A program made the position numbers and the translations under genes. The notes under the pieces are model-generated. The model was not told the DNA's origin. It was given only the letters and a program-made list of their open reading frames with translations, and searched no databases. Positions 15,265-23,413 of a DNA stretch of 27,121 nt are shown in pieces (position 1 is the stretch's first letter; each line of letters opens with the position of its first letter). The DNA lies in contig CAKSNQ010000021.1 in the NCBI GenBank assembly GCA_934476315.1, positions 1 through 27,121 on the forward strand, given 5' to 3'. This DNA is from an uncultured Eubacteriales bacterium (GTDB taxonomy: Bacteria; Bacillota; Clostridia; Oscillospirales; CAG-272).

Positions 15265-16209
15265 ATGTCAGAGCTTGCACCGAACGTTCCCCGCCCCGCA
15301 CAATCCCTCCCCACCCTCTCCCCGGAGAGCGCGGAGAGCACAGCGCGCATGGAGGACACGGAGAAAAACCGTGTTATCGGGGGAACGCTGTATCTTGTCG
15401 CCACCCCGATCGGCAACCTTGCCGACCTGACCTTTCGCGCGGTCAAGGTCTTGTCCGAGGTGGACTTCATCGCCGCGGAGGACACGCGGAACTCCGGGCG
15501 GCTTTTGTCCTATCTCGGCATATCCAAACCGATGCTTTCCTACTTTGAGCACAACAAGCGGGAGCGGGGCGAGCAGATCGTAAAGCGGTTGCAGGGGGGC
15601 GAGTCCTGCGCGCTTGTGACCGACGCCGGCACCCCCGCCATTTCCGACCCGGGCGAGGATCTGGTGGCGCTGTGCGCACAATACGGCATCCCAGTCACGG
15701 GGATTCCCGGTCCTTGCGCCGGCATTGACGCGCTGATGCTCTCCGGCTTGCCGACCGGACGCTTCTGCTTTGACGGATTTCTCCCCGTTGACAAGGCGGA
15801 ACGCCGCGCCCGCCTGGAAGCGCTCGGACGCGAGGAGCGCACCGTCCTCCTGCACGAGGCGCCGCACAAACTGCGCCGGACGCTATCCGACCTTTGCGCA
15901 CAGATGGGCGGAGATCGCCGCATCTCCCTTTGCCGCGAATTAACCAAACGAAATGAGGAGATCATCCGCACGACGCTTGGTGGCGCTGTGGCGCTTTACG
16001 AGAGCGCCGAACCGCGCGGCGAATACGTTCTTGTCATTGAAGGTGGGCGAGGCTCAGCGGAGCTTCCGCCGTTCTGGGCAGGGCTGAACGTTGCCGAACA
16101 CGTTGCTCACTACATCGCGCAGGGCATGAAAAAGAACGACGCGATCAAGGCAGTTGCCCATGACCGCGGCGTGGCAAAAAATGAAATTTATCAACAAATG
16201 CTCCCGTAA
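15265..16209 (+). CDS. rsmI: 16S rRNA (cytidine-1402-2'-O)-methyltransferase
   Basis: 314 residues from ATG 15265, with GAAAGG 7 nt upstream. RsmI methylates the ribose of C1402 in the decoding centre of 16S rRNA, using S-adenosylmethionine. The tetrapyrrole-methylase fold shows its signatures in order: LYLVATPIGNLADLTFRAV (about 42-60), AAEDTRNSGRLLSYLGI (70-86), LVTDAGTPAISDPGEDLV (116-133), GIPGPCAGIDALMLSGLP, FCFDGFLP, LLHEAPHKLRRTL and the SLCRELTKRNEE segment. The C-terminal domain DAIKAVAHDRGVAKNEIYQ fits the RsmI tail. The N-terminus is about 38 residues longer than usual, Ser/Pro/Glu-rich and probably unstructured; an internal ATG at 15349 would give the usual length but has a weaker ribosome site. 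Confidence 0.95.
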   Translation: MSELAPNVPRPAQSLPTLSPESAESTARMEDTEKNRVIGGTLYLVATPIGNLADLTFRAVKVLSEVDFIAAEDTRNSGRLLSYLGISKPMLSYFEHNKRERGEQIVKRLQGGESCALVTDAGTPAISDPGEDLVALCAQYGIPVTGIPGPCAGIDALMLSGLPTGRFCFDGFLPVDKAERRARLEALGREERTVLLHEAPHKLRRTLSDLCAQMGGDRRISLCRELTKRNEEIIRTTLGGAVALYESAEPRGEYVLVIEGGRGSAELPPFWAGLNVAEHVAHYIAQGMKKNDAIKAVAHDRGVAKNEIYQQMLP

Positions 16210-16513
16210 ACGTTTTATACTTTCTGCGCCCGTCAAAGCGGACACGCTGATTTTCACGCCGGCGTTGATCCCACGCCCCGATTTCATCAGCGCGAAAAAC
16301 AGAAGTCAGAGGATACCACGATGCCATATTCAACCGCGAGTTGAAAAAAGATCCTAATAGTGGAATTTTGGCGGTTTGCAGTAGCGGGGGGGATGCTCTT
16401 CCGGGGGGATTTGCCGCTCAATACCCGGCACTCGGTGCTCGACATTCCGTGCACAGCGCTCCACACTCCACATTCCACAATTCCACGCCCTCGCCAGCGC
16501 CCGCATACTCCTC
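16210..16513. other. Intergenic stretch between rsmI and the glycosyltransferase
   Basis: This stretch between two converging genes holds no gene I can support. Short open frames are scattered on both strands without ribosome sites. A degenerate short repeat of the type CTCCACA/TTCCACA/ATTCCAC fills 16459-16487. No clear intrinsic terminator is visible: a T run on the minus strand at about 16344-16349 has no good stem before it. Confidence 0.5.
16459..16487. repeat. Degenerate 7-8 bp tandem repeat
   Basis: Four consecutive units, CTCCACA, CTCCACA, TTCCACA and ATTCCACG, with similar fragments just upstream (GACATTCCGTGCACAG). It is non-coding and lies downstream of both converging genes. Confidence 0.55.
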
Positions 16514-17710
16514 TCAGTTCTCGTGCGGAAGAACCCGCCCTCCCCCTCGCGGGTGAGCCTTTGCCTCCAGTTGATCCAAATAAAATGCCTCCAACTGCCG
16601 CACCATCGCGGGTGCTGTCAAGCGCTCCTGATACCACGCACGGGCACCCTCAGACAACTTCCGGCGAAATGCTTCATCTCCATGCAGACGAAGCAGAGCC
16701 TCCGCCAATGCGTCCGCGTCCCCGGTAGGAAAGAGCAGTCCATTCACACCGTCGCGCACCATTTTGGGGTTCCCGCCGTACGCGGAGGCGACGCACGGGA
16801 CGCCGACGCTCATGCCCTCCGAAAGCGCCAGGCTGGAGGTTTCCGTGCCGGAGGACGCATTGACATTGACATCCATAAGGGTATAATACGGCGCGGGGTC
16901 CGCGACAAATCCCGTGAAAATCACCCGATTTTCGATTTGCAGTTCCCTTGCCCGCCGCTCATACCTTTCCCGACAGCTTCCGTCCCCGAGGAAGATAAAA
17001 CGAAAGTTCTCCGCCTGCCGCAGGCATTGGGCGGCGGCTTCGAGGACAGTCAGTTGCCCCTTATATTCCTCCAGCCGTGCCGACATCCCCACAACAAAAT
17101 CCCCGGGCTCAATGCCCCGGCGCTCTCTCACCGCGGTGAGTTCCTCCTCCGGACACTCCCGTACCGGAAGCACACCGTTGACGATGACCCGCACATCCTC
17201 CCGAGGCAAGCCGAGCGCGGCAAGATTTTCCCGTGCCGCCTCCGCGACCGCGACCACGCCGTCGGACAAAAGGTGCGTTCCCGTACGGAACGCCGCGCGG
17301 AAAACGGGATTTTTCTGATAAGGCTTCAGCGGAAAGACGCAATGCCTTGTTTGCACGCAGACCGGTACGCCGCAGGCGCGCCCTGCCAGGCGCGCCGTGA
17401 GCGCCGCATGAGTATGAAGAATATCCGGCTCCTCCTGTCGAATCACGCGGCAATACTCAAAAAAGGAACCGACGTCCGACGACCGATCCCGCCCGCCGGA
17501 TATTTCAATCACGCGGCACGGCAGGTTATGAAGTCGCTCAGTCAGGCGGCTTCCGCGCGGCAAGACGACGACCCAGGAGAATTTTTCACGATCGCCACAG
17601 GCGATGGTATTATACAGCAAGGTTCCCGCGCCGCCGATGTTGGTGTCCGTCAGAACGTGCATCACCTTTCGTTTCCTTGCCCCGGCGACCGGAACTTCTC
17701 TTTTCGGCAT
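16514..17710 (-). CDS. GT4 family glycosyltransferase
   Basis: 398 residues from ATG 17710 (GGAGGAG 9 nt upstream). It is a GT-B fold enzyme transferring a sugar from a nucleotide-sugar donor, probably in envelope or exopolysaccharide synthesis on the cytosolic membrane face. The N-terminal acceptor lobe begins KVMHVLTDTNIGGAGTLLYN, typical of GT4, with DILHTHAALTARLAGRA near residue 95-110. The C-terminal donor lobe shows VVGMSARLEEYKGQLTVLEA, FRFIFLGDGSCRERYE, VIFTGFVADPAPYYTLMDV and the EX7E motif in NASSGTETSSLALSEGMSVG, followed by VPCVASAYGGNPKMVRDGVNG. There is no other sugar gene nearby, so donor and acceptor cannot be named. A terminator upstream isolates it from the lipoprotein gene. 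Confidence 0.92.
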   Translation of the reverse strand: MPKREVPVAGARKRKVMHVLTDTNIGGAGTLLYNTIACGDREKFSWVVVLPRGSRLTERLHNLPCRVIEISGGRDRSSDVGSFFEYCRVIRQEEPDILHTHAALTARLAGRACGVPVCVQTRHCVFPLKPYQKNPVFRAAFRTGTHLLSDGVVAVAEAARENLAALGLPREDVRVIVNGVLPVRECPEEELTAVRERRGIEPGDFVVGMSARLEEYKGQLTVLEAAAQCLRQAENFRFIFLGDGSCRERYERRARELQIENRVIFTGFVADPAPYYTLMDVNVNASSGTETSSLALSEGMSVGVPCVASAYGGNPKMVRDGVNGLLFPTGDADALAEALLRLHGDEAFRRKLSEGARAWYQERLTAPAMVRQLEAFYLDQLEAKAHPRGGGRVLPHEN

Positions 17711-17814
17711 GATATTTCTCCTCCCGACGCTTTTTTCTCAGTATGCCCGAATTTATCAAAAGCATGCCTGCGCCAGGTCTCCGTTCGACAATTTTAAGAG
17801 AACCGTCAAGCGTC

Positions 17815-17860
17815 AAAAAGCGCCCCCTTGAGTCCCAAACGGCTCTCGGGGGTGCTTTTT
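17815..17860. terminator. Intrinsic terminator after the large lipoprotein gene
   Basis: AAAAAGCGCCCCC (17815-17827) pairs with GGGGGTGCTTTTT (17848-17860), a 13-bp stem with one G-T wobble and an inner GAG/CTC pair. T runs exist on both strands, so it works in both directions. It lies 26 bp after the lipoprotein stop codon. Confidence 0.85.
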
Positions 17861-17885
17861 CATTCAGTTTTCGGGAAGAAGACCG

Positions 17886-20800
17886 TCAGTTGCGGGTACG
17901 GTCAGCCTCCGATTCCCCGTCGGGGAGAATCTGTCCCTTGAGGTTGTAGACGCGAAGCTGTGCCTTGTTCGAAAGCGAGAAGAAATGCGCGTCCTTAATA
18001 TAGACGTTCATACCGTGGAGCGCGCCGCCGGAGAGAATGAACATATAGTTTGTGCTTCCCATACGGCTGGAATACGCGTTGTAGAACCTCACCGTGCTAT
18101 TTGTGGATGCCAGGTAGGTTTTCGGCTGGTACGCGAATGTGTTGAGGATATTCACATCCTTGGAATTTCTGACGATCAGGTAGGTCTCGTTGGCACGGGA
18201 CAGCGCCAACAGCGTAGTAGTATCGTTGACCCAGACCGGGCAGAACGAGGCGTAGTTTTTCATCAGCTGTCCGCCGACGTTGGAAAGAAGCGCGTCCAGC
18301 GTCACGTTTTCGCTGTCCTCAATGGTCACGGCATTCTGATAGAACGCACCGCACAGGCGGTAGATCGTGACGTCCTTTGCCTTCTTCACCACGACGCCGC
18401 GGCACACGCCGTAGCATGCGATGTTTTTCACGTAGTTTCCGGTGGCAGTCATGGCGATCGCGGGCGCGTACTCGTCAAAGCTCGTGTCACCGACGGCGCG
18501 CAGACCGTTGTTGATATAAACAAGGCGAATATCCCCGATACCTGCGCCGTCCCCGCTCAGCGTAATCGCCGCCGTAGCGTCGGCGCCCGCGCCTTTTCCG
18601 TACGTCACCAGGAGCGTCGTTCCGAACGCGGAGGAGCTTGCCTCATCCTGCGAGGCGGAAAGGTTCGCGCCGACAAGATAAGTGTTTTCATACACAGTAA
18701 GCGTTTTGCCGATCAGGTACTGACCGCTCGGCAGGTAAACATATCCGCCACCGGCTGCCTTCGCCGCGTCAAGCGCCTTCTGGATCGCGTCAGTGTCATC
18801 GGTTTTGCCGTCCGTGCGCGCGCCATAGTCCATGACATTGAAAATTTTCTGGACGGTCGGATAACGGAAAGACACCTCGCTGTCCGGGCGCAGGAAATCC
18901 TCTGCGGGGGTTCCCGTTTCCACCTTGCCGCTGACCTCGCCCCGAAGCGTGCATGCAGTCAGCTTGACCACGTACATCGAAAGGTTCTGAACTGCGTATT
19001 TCTTGCCCTCCAGCACCGAGTCGGCGAACTGGTCGCCCAAATCCCAGTAGCTGTTCTTTACGTAAACCGCGATTTCGGCATCGGTGACGCGGACATTGTA
19101 GAACTGTCCGTAGGTCTCCGCGCCGTCCTGGCGCTGGGTCTTATCGAAACAGAAGCCGTAGCGGAAGCCGTCAAACGTCACGTCCGACGCCATCGTGCCC
19201 TCGCATCCCCAGGAGTACAAGCCCGCGTCGCTTCTTTCGTTCATCCAGCTGCGGACAGCCGCGCTGTCTACGCTACTGTCGTAAGCAGACCAGTATGCCG
19301 GGGTAAACTCCACGTGCTCGATCACGTCGATCTCCGCGCCATATGCAATCGCCAATCCGCGATACAGAACGGTGCCGCGCAGACCGTCCACTGTGATCAC
19401 ACCATGCGCTCCCATGACGGAAAGTCCGAAATAGCTGTTGACCAACGTGACGTTGCGGATCGTGTTCGCCGACTCGCAAACGATGGAATAATCGCAGATC
19501 TTCGGGTTGCTCGCAGACTGATCGGGGTAATAGACCGTCAGCCCGTTGATACCGGAGGAGCGCGCCAACCGCAGTGCGGCTCCCGATGTTTTGACAAGCA
19601 GAGTCGTGCCGGAATTTCCCTTTTTGATCTGATCTGCCGGGCAAGCATCGCCAAGCAGGGTGACGCCCGACGGAACGATCAGCGACGAGGAGATCTGATA
19701 TTCCCCGCTCGGGAGGTATACCACGCCGCCGCCGTACTTCTGACTGCAATCGCTCAGCGCCTGATTGATGATTTTGGTGACGTCCGTCTTGCCGGTCTTA
19801 TCTGCCGAATACGGAGTCGCCGTCACGTCAATATTCACGACGTACGCGCGCGTCTTGTCGTACGGGTCGACCACGAGGTGCGCCGGAGTCTGCGTGGACT
19901 CCGCGGTATTTGAAGTAGCATTTGTAATCATAAAATCATCCACAGCAATTGTTATTTTTGAAGTTTGATCGGAGCTCATGAAAACTCTCCAGCGGCAGAC
20001 CGTGGACAAATTCAGTGTTCCGGTGCCGCCGCTGAAATCCAGGGTGATCTTGTTCCATCCGTCGTTTTTGATCTGACTGATGAACTGCCACTCCTTCTCC
20101 TGCGTGTCCGGTCTACCGACCGAGCCGATCTCGACGCGGGCATCCTTCAGAAGCGAGCGATCGCTGACGTAAAACCAGAAGGTCACGACCGAATCCTGTG
20201 TCAGAGAAACATCAAAGGAGTCTTTCATGGTACCCAGACGTAAGAACCAGCCGTTGCGCGTTTCCACATTGGCAAACGCGTAGCAGTTTCCGAAGCGCCC
20301 CTTGGTGAGCGTCGGAGTCAGGTTATACAGCGTCCCGTTGTTGCCCTCAAAGAAGTAAAGCGAACCGGCATTGTTGCACGGGTCGATCAGAACGCCGTCC
20401 TTGACCTGCGCGCTCTCCACCTGCTCCGCACCGGGGGTAAAGCCTTTGGTCAGGATCCCGCCCTCGAACGAATCATCGTCCGGGCCTTCCCCGCCCTCTG
20501 CTTTGGCACCGGTCAGACGGATTTCGTCAATCGCAACCGTGACCGTTCCGCTCGTCGCCGAGGAGAGGAGGAACAGACGCCACCGGGAAACATTCTCCGG
20601 GTTGAGCGTCGAGAAGCCTTTTTCAAAGTTCAGCGTTACGGTGTTCCAGCCGTTTGCTTTCAGCTGGCTCTTGAAGGTCCACTCGCACTCATCGGAATCC
20701 GCTTTGTCCGTGGAGCCAAGCTCGATGCGGGCGTCGCTGATCTTGGAGATATCGTCAATGTAAATACGGAACGTCAGCACGCTGGTGCGGTCAATCTTCA

Positions 20801-21248
20801 GCGCAAACGGTGTGTTGCGCGTTCCCGTACGGAAGAACCATGCCGCGCGCAGCTGGAGATCGTTAAACCAAAACGCCTTGCCGACCGCGCCGTCCGCGAT
20901 CTCGGGCGTGATCGCCTCGGGGGTCCCCGTGACGTTACGCTCCGCCCAGTGGTCGGTGAAATCGTTGCAATCGTCCACCAGAGTCGCGTGGTCATCCCCC
21001 GGGAGTGTCGTAATGCCCGTTCCGACGTCGTCTTTGTCAACTGGATCGGTGGGTTTATCCGGATTGTCGGGGTTGTCCGGGTTGTCCGGGTTGTCGGGGT
21101 TGTCCGGGTTGTCCGGGTTGTCGGGGTTGTCCGGGTTGTCGGGGTTATCCGGGGTATTCGGGTCCTTTTTACAAGCTGTCACTACTGCCAGGATCATCAG
21201 AACTGCCAGCAGCATGGAAATCCATCGTATCCTACGGGATTTTCTCAT
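17886..21248 (-). CDS. Large lipoprotein with two sandwich and two beta-helix domains
   Basis: 1120 residues from ATG 21248; a GTG three codons earlier is equally possible. The signal peptide has an Arg/Lys start (MRKSRRIRW), a hydrophobic core and a lipobox ending at Cys26 (LAVVTAC), so it is an exported, lipid-anchored protein. A tether of repeated Asn-Pro-Asp follows (about residues 31-63). Two similar beta-sandwich domains come next (about 88-246 and 284-441; compare GWNTVTLNFEKGFSTLN with GWNKITLDFSGGTGTLN), resembling carbohydrate-binding modules. The C-terminal 640 residues form two parallel beta-helices of the pectate lyase superfamily, each opening with a typical motif (TDVTKIINQALSDC...GGVVYLPSGEY near 487; TDDTDAIQKALDAA...GGYVYLPSGQY near 815). 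Binding or cleaving a plant or host polysaccharide is likely; catalytic residues cannot be assigned. It has its own promoter and terminator. Confidence 0.85.
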   Translation of the reverse strand: MRKSRRIRWISMLLAVLMILAVVTACKKDPNTPDNPDNPDNPDNPDNPDNPDNPDNPDNPDNPDKPTDPVDKDDVGTGITTLPGDDHATLVDDCNDFTDHWAERNVTGTPEAITPEIADGAVGKAFWFNDLQLRAAWFFRTGTRNTPFALKIDRTSVLTFRIYIDDISKISDARIELGSTDKADSDECEWTFKSQLKANGWNTVTLNFEKGFSTLNPENVSRWRLFLLSSATSGTVTVAIDEIRLTGAKAEGGEGPDDDSFEGGILTKGFTPGAEQVESAQVKDGVLIDPCNNAGSLYFFEGNNGTLYNLTPTLTKGRFGNCYAFANVETRNGWFLRLGTMKDSFDVSLTQDSVVTFWFYVSDRSLLKDARVEIGSVGRPDTQEKEWQFISQIKNDGWNKITLDFSGGTGTLNLSTVCRWRVFMSSDQTSKITIAVDDFMITNATSNTAESTQTPAHLVVDPYDKTRAYVVNIDVTATPYSADKTGKTDVTKIINQALSDCSQKYGGGVVYLPSGEYQISSSLIVPSGVTLLGDACPADQIKKGNSGTTLLVKTSGAALRLARSSGINGLTVYYPDQSASNPKICDYSIVCESANTIRNVTLVNSYFGLSVMGAHGVITVDGLRGTVLYRGLAIAYGAEIDVIEHVEFTPAYWSAYDSSVDSAAVRSWMNERSDAGLYSWGCEGTMASDVTFDGFRYGFCFDKTQRQDGAETYGQFYNVRVTDAEIAVYVKNSYWDLGDQFADSVLEGKKYAVQNLSMYVVKLTACTLRGEVSGKVETGTPAEDFLRPDSEVSFRYPTVQKIFNVMDYGARTDGKTDDTDAIQKALDAAKAAGGGYVYLPSGQYLIGKTLTVYENTYLVGANLSASQDEASSSAFGTTLLVTYGKGAGADATAAITLSGDGAGIGDIRLVYINNGLRAVGDTSFDEYAPAIAMTATGNYVKNIACYGVCRGVVVKKAKDVTIYRLCGAFYQNAVTIEDSENVTLDALLSNVGGQLMKNYASFCPVWVNDTTTLLALSRANETYLIVRNSKDVNILNTFAYQPKTYLASTNSTVRFYNAYSSRMGSTNYMFILSGGALHGMNVYIKDAHFFSLSNKAQLRVYNLKGQILPDGESEADRTRN
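21055..21152 (-). repeat. 9-bp tandem repeat encoding Asn-Pro-Asp
   Basis: About eleven copies of a 9-bp unit (plus-strand forms GGGTTGTCC and GGGTTGTCG, differing at the Asp/Pro wobble positions) encode an (NPD)n spacer just after the lipidation site. Copy number is likely variable through slippage, changing tether length without shifting frame. Confidence 0.85.
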
Positions 21249-21282
21249 AAAACTCACATCCTCCTCGTTTTTTTACCCGTAT

Positions 21283-21312
21283 ATTGTACCACATTCCGCA
21301 AAAATTGTCAAC
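21283..21312 (-). promoter_or_regulatory. Promoter of the large lipoprotein gene
   Basis: On the minus strand TTGACA (21312-21307), 18 bp, TACAAT (21288-21283), starting near 21276, about 28 nt before the start codon. Confidence 0.75.
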
Positions 21313-21471
21313 AGATTTCACAACAGTCGCCTACTTTGGGTAGCACTTTCGGAACAGTCAGTCGGGCACGCGGGGGCTCACAGCCCGGAACCATTTTCTG
21401 CACATTTGCTCCGGCGCATCGGCATGGAGAAATCCGACTCTGTTTCCGAAAGATTTCACACATTCCTCGGT

Positions 21472-22011
21472 TTACAGCGTTCCCGCCTCGCCGGATAGCT
21501 TCAACCACTCAGCGCGACTGATTCCGTAAACGGCAGTCTGTCCTCCCTCGTCATCGGTAAATTCCCCCAACAGGCGCATACCGTTCGCCCGCGCGGTGGC
21601 GGCGGACGCGGCATTTTCCTTTTTCATGTAAGAATACAGCATCCCGAACGGCGTGTTGGCAAAGCTCCAGTTCTGGACGACGCGCGCGGCTTCCTTGGCG
21701 TAGCCCTGCCGCTGATGCGCTTTTGCGACATGGTATCCGATCTCCGGAAGAATCACGCCGTTGATTCGCTGCATGGTCAACCCGCAGTCGCCGATCATCT
21801 CATCGGTCTCCCGGCGGCAGACCGCCCACAAGCCAAAGCCGAACACGCGGTAACGCTCCCTGTTCTTCTCAATCCACCCCCGCACGCGCGCCGCATCGAA
21901 GGTATAGGGATAGTGTTGCATGATGTCCGAGTCGGCAAGAACTGCGTACAGCGCGTCAAAATCCTCCGCGGTCAGCTCCCGCAGATACAGACGCGTGGTT
22001 TCAATTCTCAT
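21472..22011 (-). CDS. RimJ/RimL-like GNAT acetyltransferase
   Basis: 179 residues from ATG 22011, with AAAGGAG 7 nt upstream. The opening MRIETTRLYLRELTAEDFDAL is the hallmark of the Acetyltransf_3 (RimJ/RimL) group. The acetyl-CoA site reads EIGYHVAKAHQRQGYAKEAA (RxxGxA, about residues 95-114), then a final part SYMKKENAASAATARANGMRLLG with the usual Asn-x-x-S-motif. It probably acetylates an N-terminus or a small amine in the cytosol; the substrate is not evident. It stands alone between the lipoprotein and a pseudogene on the same strand. A weak promoter could be TTGCCC and CATAAT around 22045-22080, with a 19-bp spacer. Confidence 0.9.
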   Translation of the reverse strand: MRIETTRLYLRELTAEDFDALYAVLADSDIMQHYPYTFDAARVRGWIEKNRERYRVFGFGLWAVCRRETDEMIGDCGLTMQRINGVILPEIGYHVAKAHQRQGYAKEAARVVQNWSFANTPFGMLYSYMKKENAASAATARANGMRLLGEFTDDEGGQTAVYGISRAEWLKLSGEAGTL

Positions 22012-22252
22012 AATGACGCTCCTTTCCTGCAAAAACCGCAAGCATTATGGGGTGAATCGGACTCCGGCGGGCAAGAGCGGCGCTTCGTCGGCGGGCTCAA
22101 CTCGGCTTAAGTCATGATTTACGCCTCGCCCGAGGCGCTTTGACCAAATGGTTCACGGAAATGAAATTCAGTGCTCACGCGGCATGCAGAACGTACCACC
22201 CATTTCGGCGGGTGCAGGAATCGGCGAGGACAGACCGCACTCTTCTCACGTC

Positions 22253-22604
22253 TTATTTCCCGCTGATCTCTTTGGTTAGCTCGAAGATCTCGAAAGCATA
22301 TTTCTCTTTACCGTCTTCAAGGATGCATTTGTAGATCGGGGAATTGCAGCCATTCCGACCATCCCTCCTTGTCGATGACAATGCCGGCGATGAGTGAGCC
22401 GAAGGTTCCGCTACCGATCTTCCCCATGGCAAGGCACTTACCCGTACCGAAAATGAGGGTGGGAATCACGCCGAGCGTACATGTGTAAATGTTTGCCGGG
22501 CGTTTGGCTTTGGTGTCCGGCTTCCGGAGAGCGAAGACTCCGGAGGTCTCCTTCGGCGCGTACTCGTTTGCAAGCTGTTCTACGTAAGTTTTGTCTGTGT
22601 TCAT
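22253..22604 (-). pseudogene. Small membrane protein, two frameshifts
   Basis: ATG 22604 follows GGAGG by 9 nt and reads MNTDKTYVEQLANEYAPKET, then VFALRKPDTKAKRPANIYTC and two hydrophobic segments (LGVIPTLIFGTGKCLAM, GSLIAGIVI). The frame ends early at 22317, but the missing tail is present in the other two frames: GGMVGMA in one (around 22350-22366) and CNSPIYKCILEDGKEKYAFE then IFELTKEISGK in the next, ending at TAA 22253. I recall small Clostridia proteins of this layout (about 115 residues, two helices, some labelled dihydropteridine reductase without clear reason) whose helix-2 end and tail fit these pieces in order. Two single-base losses explain everything. It is therefore a recent pseudogene, or sequencing error. 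Confidence 0.75.
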
Positions 22605-22944
22605 GGCTGATTGCCTCCTTTATTTGCTGGCTCCATTGTATCAGGAAAGGAGGGCAAGCGAAACAACGCAGACTGCCGTTTGTGTCGATTTCAGTCGGAG
22701 CTGCGGCGATGATCTGCGCTTGTCAACGTTAGAGTAAGACGCGCCGCTTGAATGTCGATACGATTTTCGGCGGTTCACAAAAAACTCCGGCGGCAGACTC
22801 CGGTCCGCAGTCCTATCCTACGGTGGAATAATGTTTTCCGTCATTAGGCGTGCGCGGACGAGAGCGCAAAACGGCAACCGCCGATGACGCGCGAGTCCCC
22901 TTTGCGCAATGTTCTCCGAATTTTTCAACAGTCGCCGTGCAAAT
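22605..22944. other. Intergenic stretch upstream of the frameshifted gene
   Basis: No gene is supported in these 340 bases. On the minus strand TACAAT at about 22642-22637 could be the -10 box of the pseudogene, but the nearest TTG-type -35 has a 20-bp spacer. The direct repeat ACTCCGG occurs twice near 22786-22802. The right boundary is the tRNA terminator. Confidence 0.45.
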
Positions 22945-22980
22945 AAAAAATGGTCTGTAAGAAGAAACCTTACAGACCAT
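22945..22980 (-). terminator. Terminator of the tRNA-Val gene
   Basis: On the minus strand ATGGTCTGTAAG (22980-22969) pairs perfectly with CTTACAGACCAT (22961-22950) around a 7-base loop, followed by T residues (22949-22945). It begins 5 nt after the encoded CCA end of the tRNA. Confidence 0.9.
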
Positions 22981-22985
22981 CGTGC

Positions 22986-23062
22986 TGGTGGAGACAACTG
23001 GACTCGAACCAGTGACCCCTTGCATGTCAAGCAAGTACTCTAACCAACTGAGCTATGCCTCC
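22986..23062 (-). tRNA. tRNA-Val, anticodon GAC
   Basis: 77 nt including an encoded CCA. On the minus strand the acceptor stem is GGAGGCA/TGTCTCC, the D arm GCTC/GAGT, the anticodon stem CTTGC/GCAAG with loop TTGACAT (anticodon GAC, reading GUC/GUU), the variable loop GGGTC, and the T arm ACTGG-TTCGAGT-CCAGT, discriminator A. All stems close, with only G-T exceptions. It is a single-gene transcript with its own promoter and terminator. Confidence 0.96.
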
Positions 23063-23089
23063 GGCGTGGCGCTTTCGCCAACGGTTGAT

Positions 23090-23118
23090 ATTATACCACA
23101 TCTTTCCACAAATTGCAA
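23090..23118 (-). promoter_or_regulatory. Promoter of the tRNA-Val gene
   Basis: On the minus strand TTGCAA (23118-23113), 17 bp, TATAAT (23095-23090), 27 bp before the first tRNA base. Confidence 0.8.
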
Positions 23119-23179
23119 TAGGTTTTTGAAAATTCATAAATTGTTCAAATTTCATGTCGTCGGTCAGGTCAATGTTTTT

Positions 23180-23208
23180 GGGGGCGCCGCGAAAAGCGCG
23201 ACACCCCC
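23180..23208 (-). terminator. Hairpin downstream of the Gln/Asn-rich gene
   Basis: On the minus strand GGGGGTGTCGCG pairs with CGCGGCGCCCCC over the loop CTTTT. The two T-G pairs are wobbles only in the minus-strand RNA (they are C-A mismatches on the plus strand), so it is built for leftward transcripts. No U tract follows; the next bases are AAAAAC. It probably ends the transcript of the Gln/Asn gene. Confidence 0.55.
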
Positions 23209-23233
23209 GACAGAACCCAGCCCAAAGGCGATC

Positions 23234-23413
23234 TCAGTTTGCCTTCTTGCAGTTCTGATTCCGGTTGTTCTGGTTCTGATTGTTCTGGTTCTGATTGTTC
23301 TGATTCTGGTTATTCTGATTCTGATTGTTCTGGTTCTGATTGTTCTGGTTCTGGTTATTCTGATTCTGATTGTTCTGGTTCTGATTGTTCTGGTTCTGAT
23401 TGTTCTGGTTCTG
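23234..23413. repeat. 15-bp tandem repeat array
   Basis: About eleven units of 15 bp (plus-strand form CTGGTTCTGATTGTT with C/T variants) fill almost the whole Gln/Asn gene. Variant units recur in an order that suggests a larger repeat of about 60-75 bp. The length, a multiple of three, leaves all frames on both strands nearly free of stops, so several shadow frames appear here. Confidence 0.85.

Noticed and set aside
16523..17797. 424-codon plus-strand frame opposite the glycosyltransferase
   Set aside because: GT4 motifs are complete on the minus strand; the plus frame has no domain and crosses the glycosyltransferase start region.
17985..19913. 642-codon open frame antisense to the large lipoprotein
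   Set aside because: The minus-strand protein has a lipobox, repeated domains and beta-helix motifs. The antisense frame is Arg/His/Val-rich with no domain or ribosome site; it is a shadow of a G+C-rich gene.
23234..23413. CRISPR array
   Set aside because: The units are contiguous 15-bp repeats without unique spacers, and no cas gene is present.
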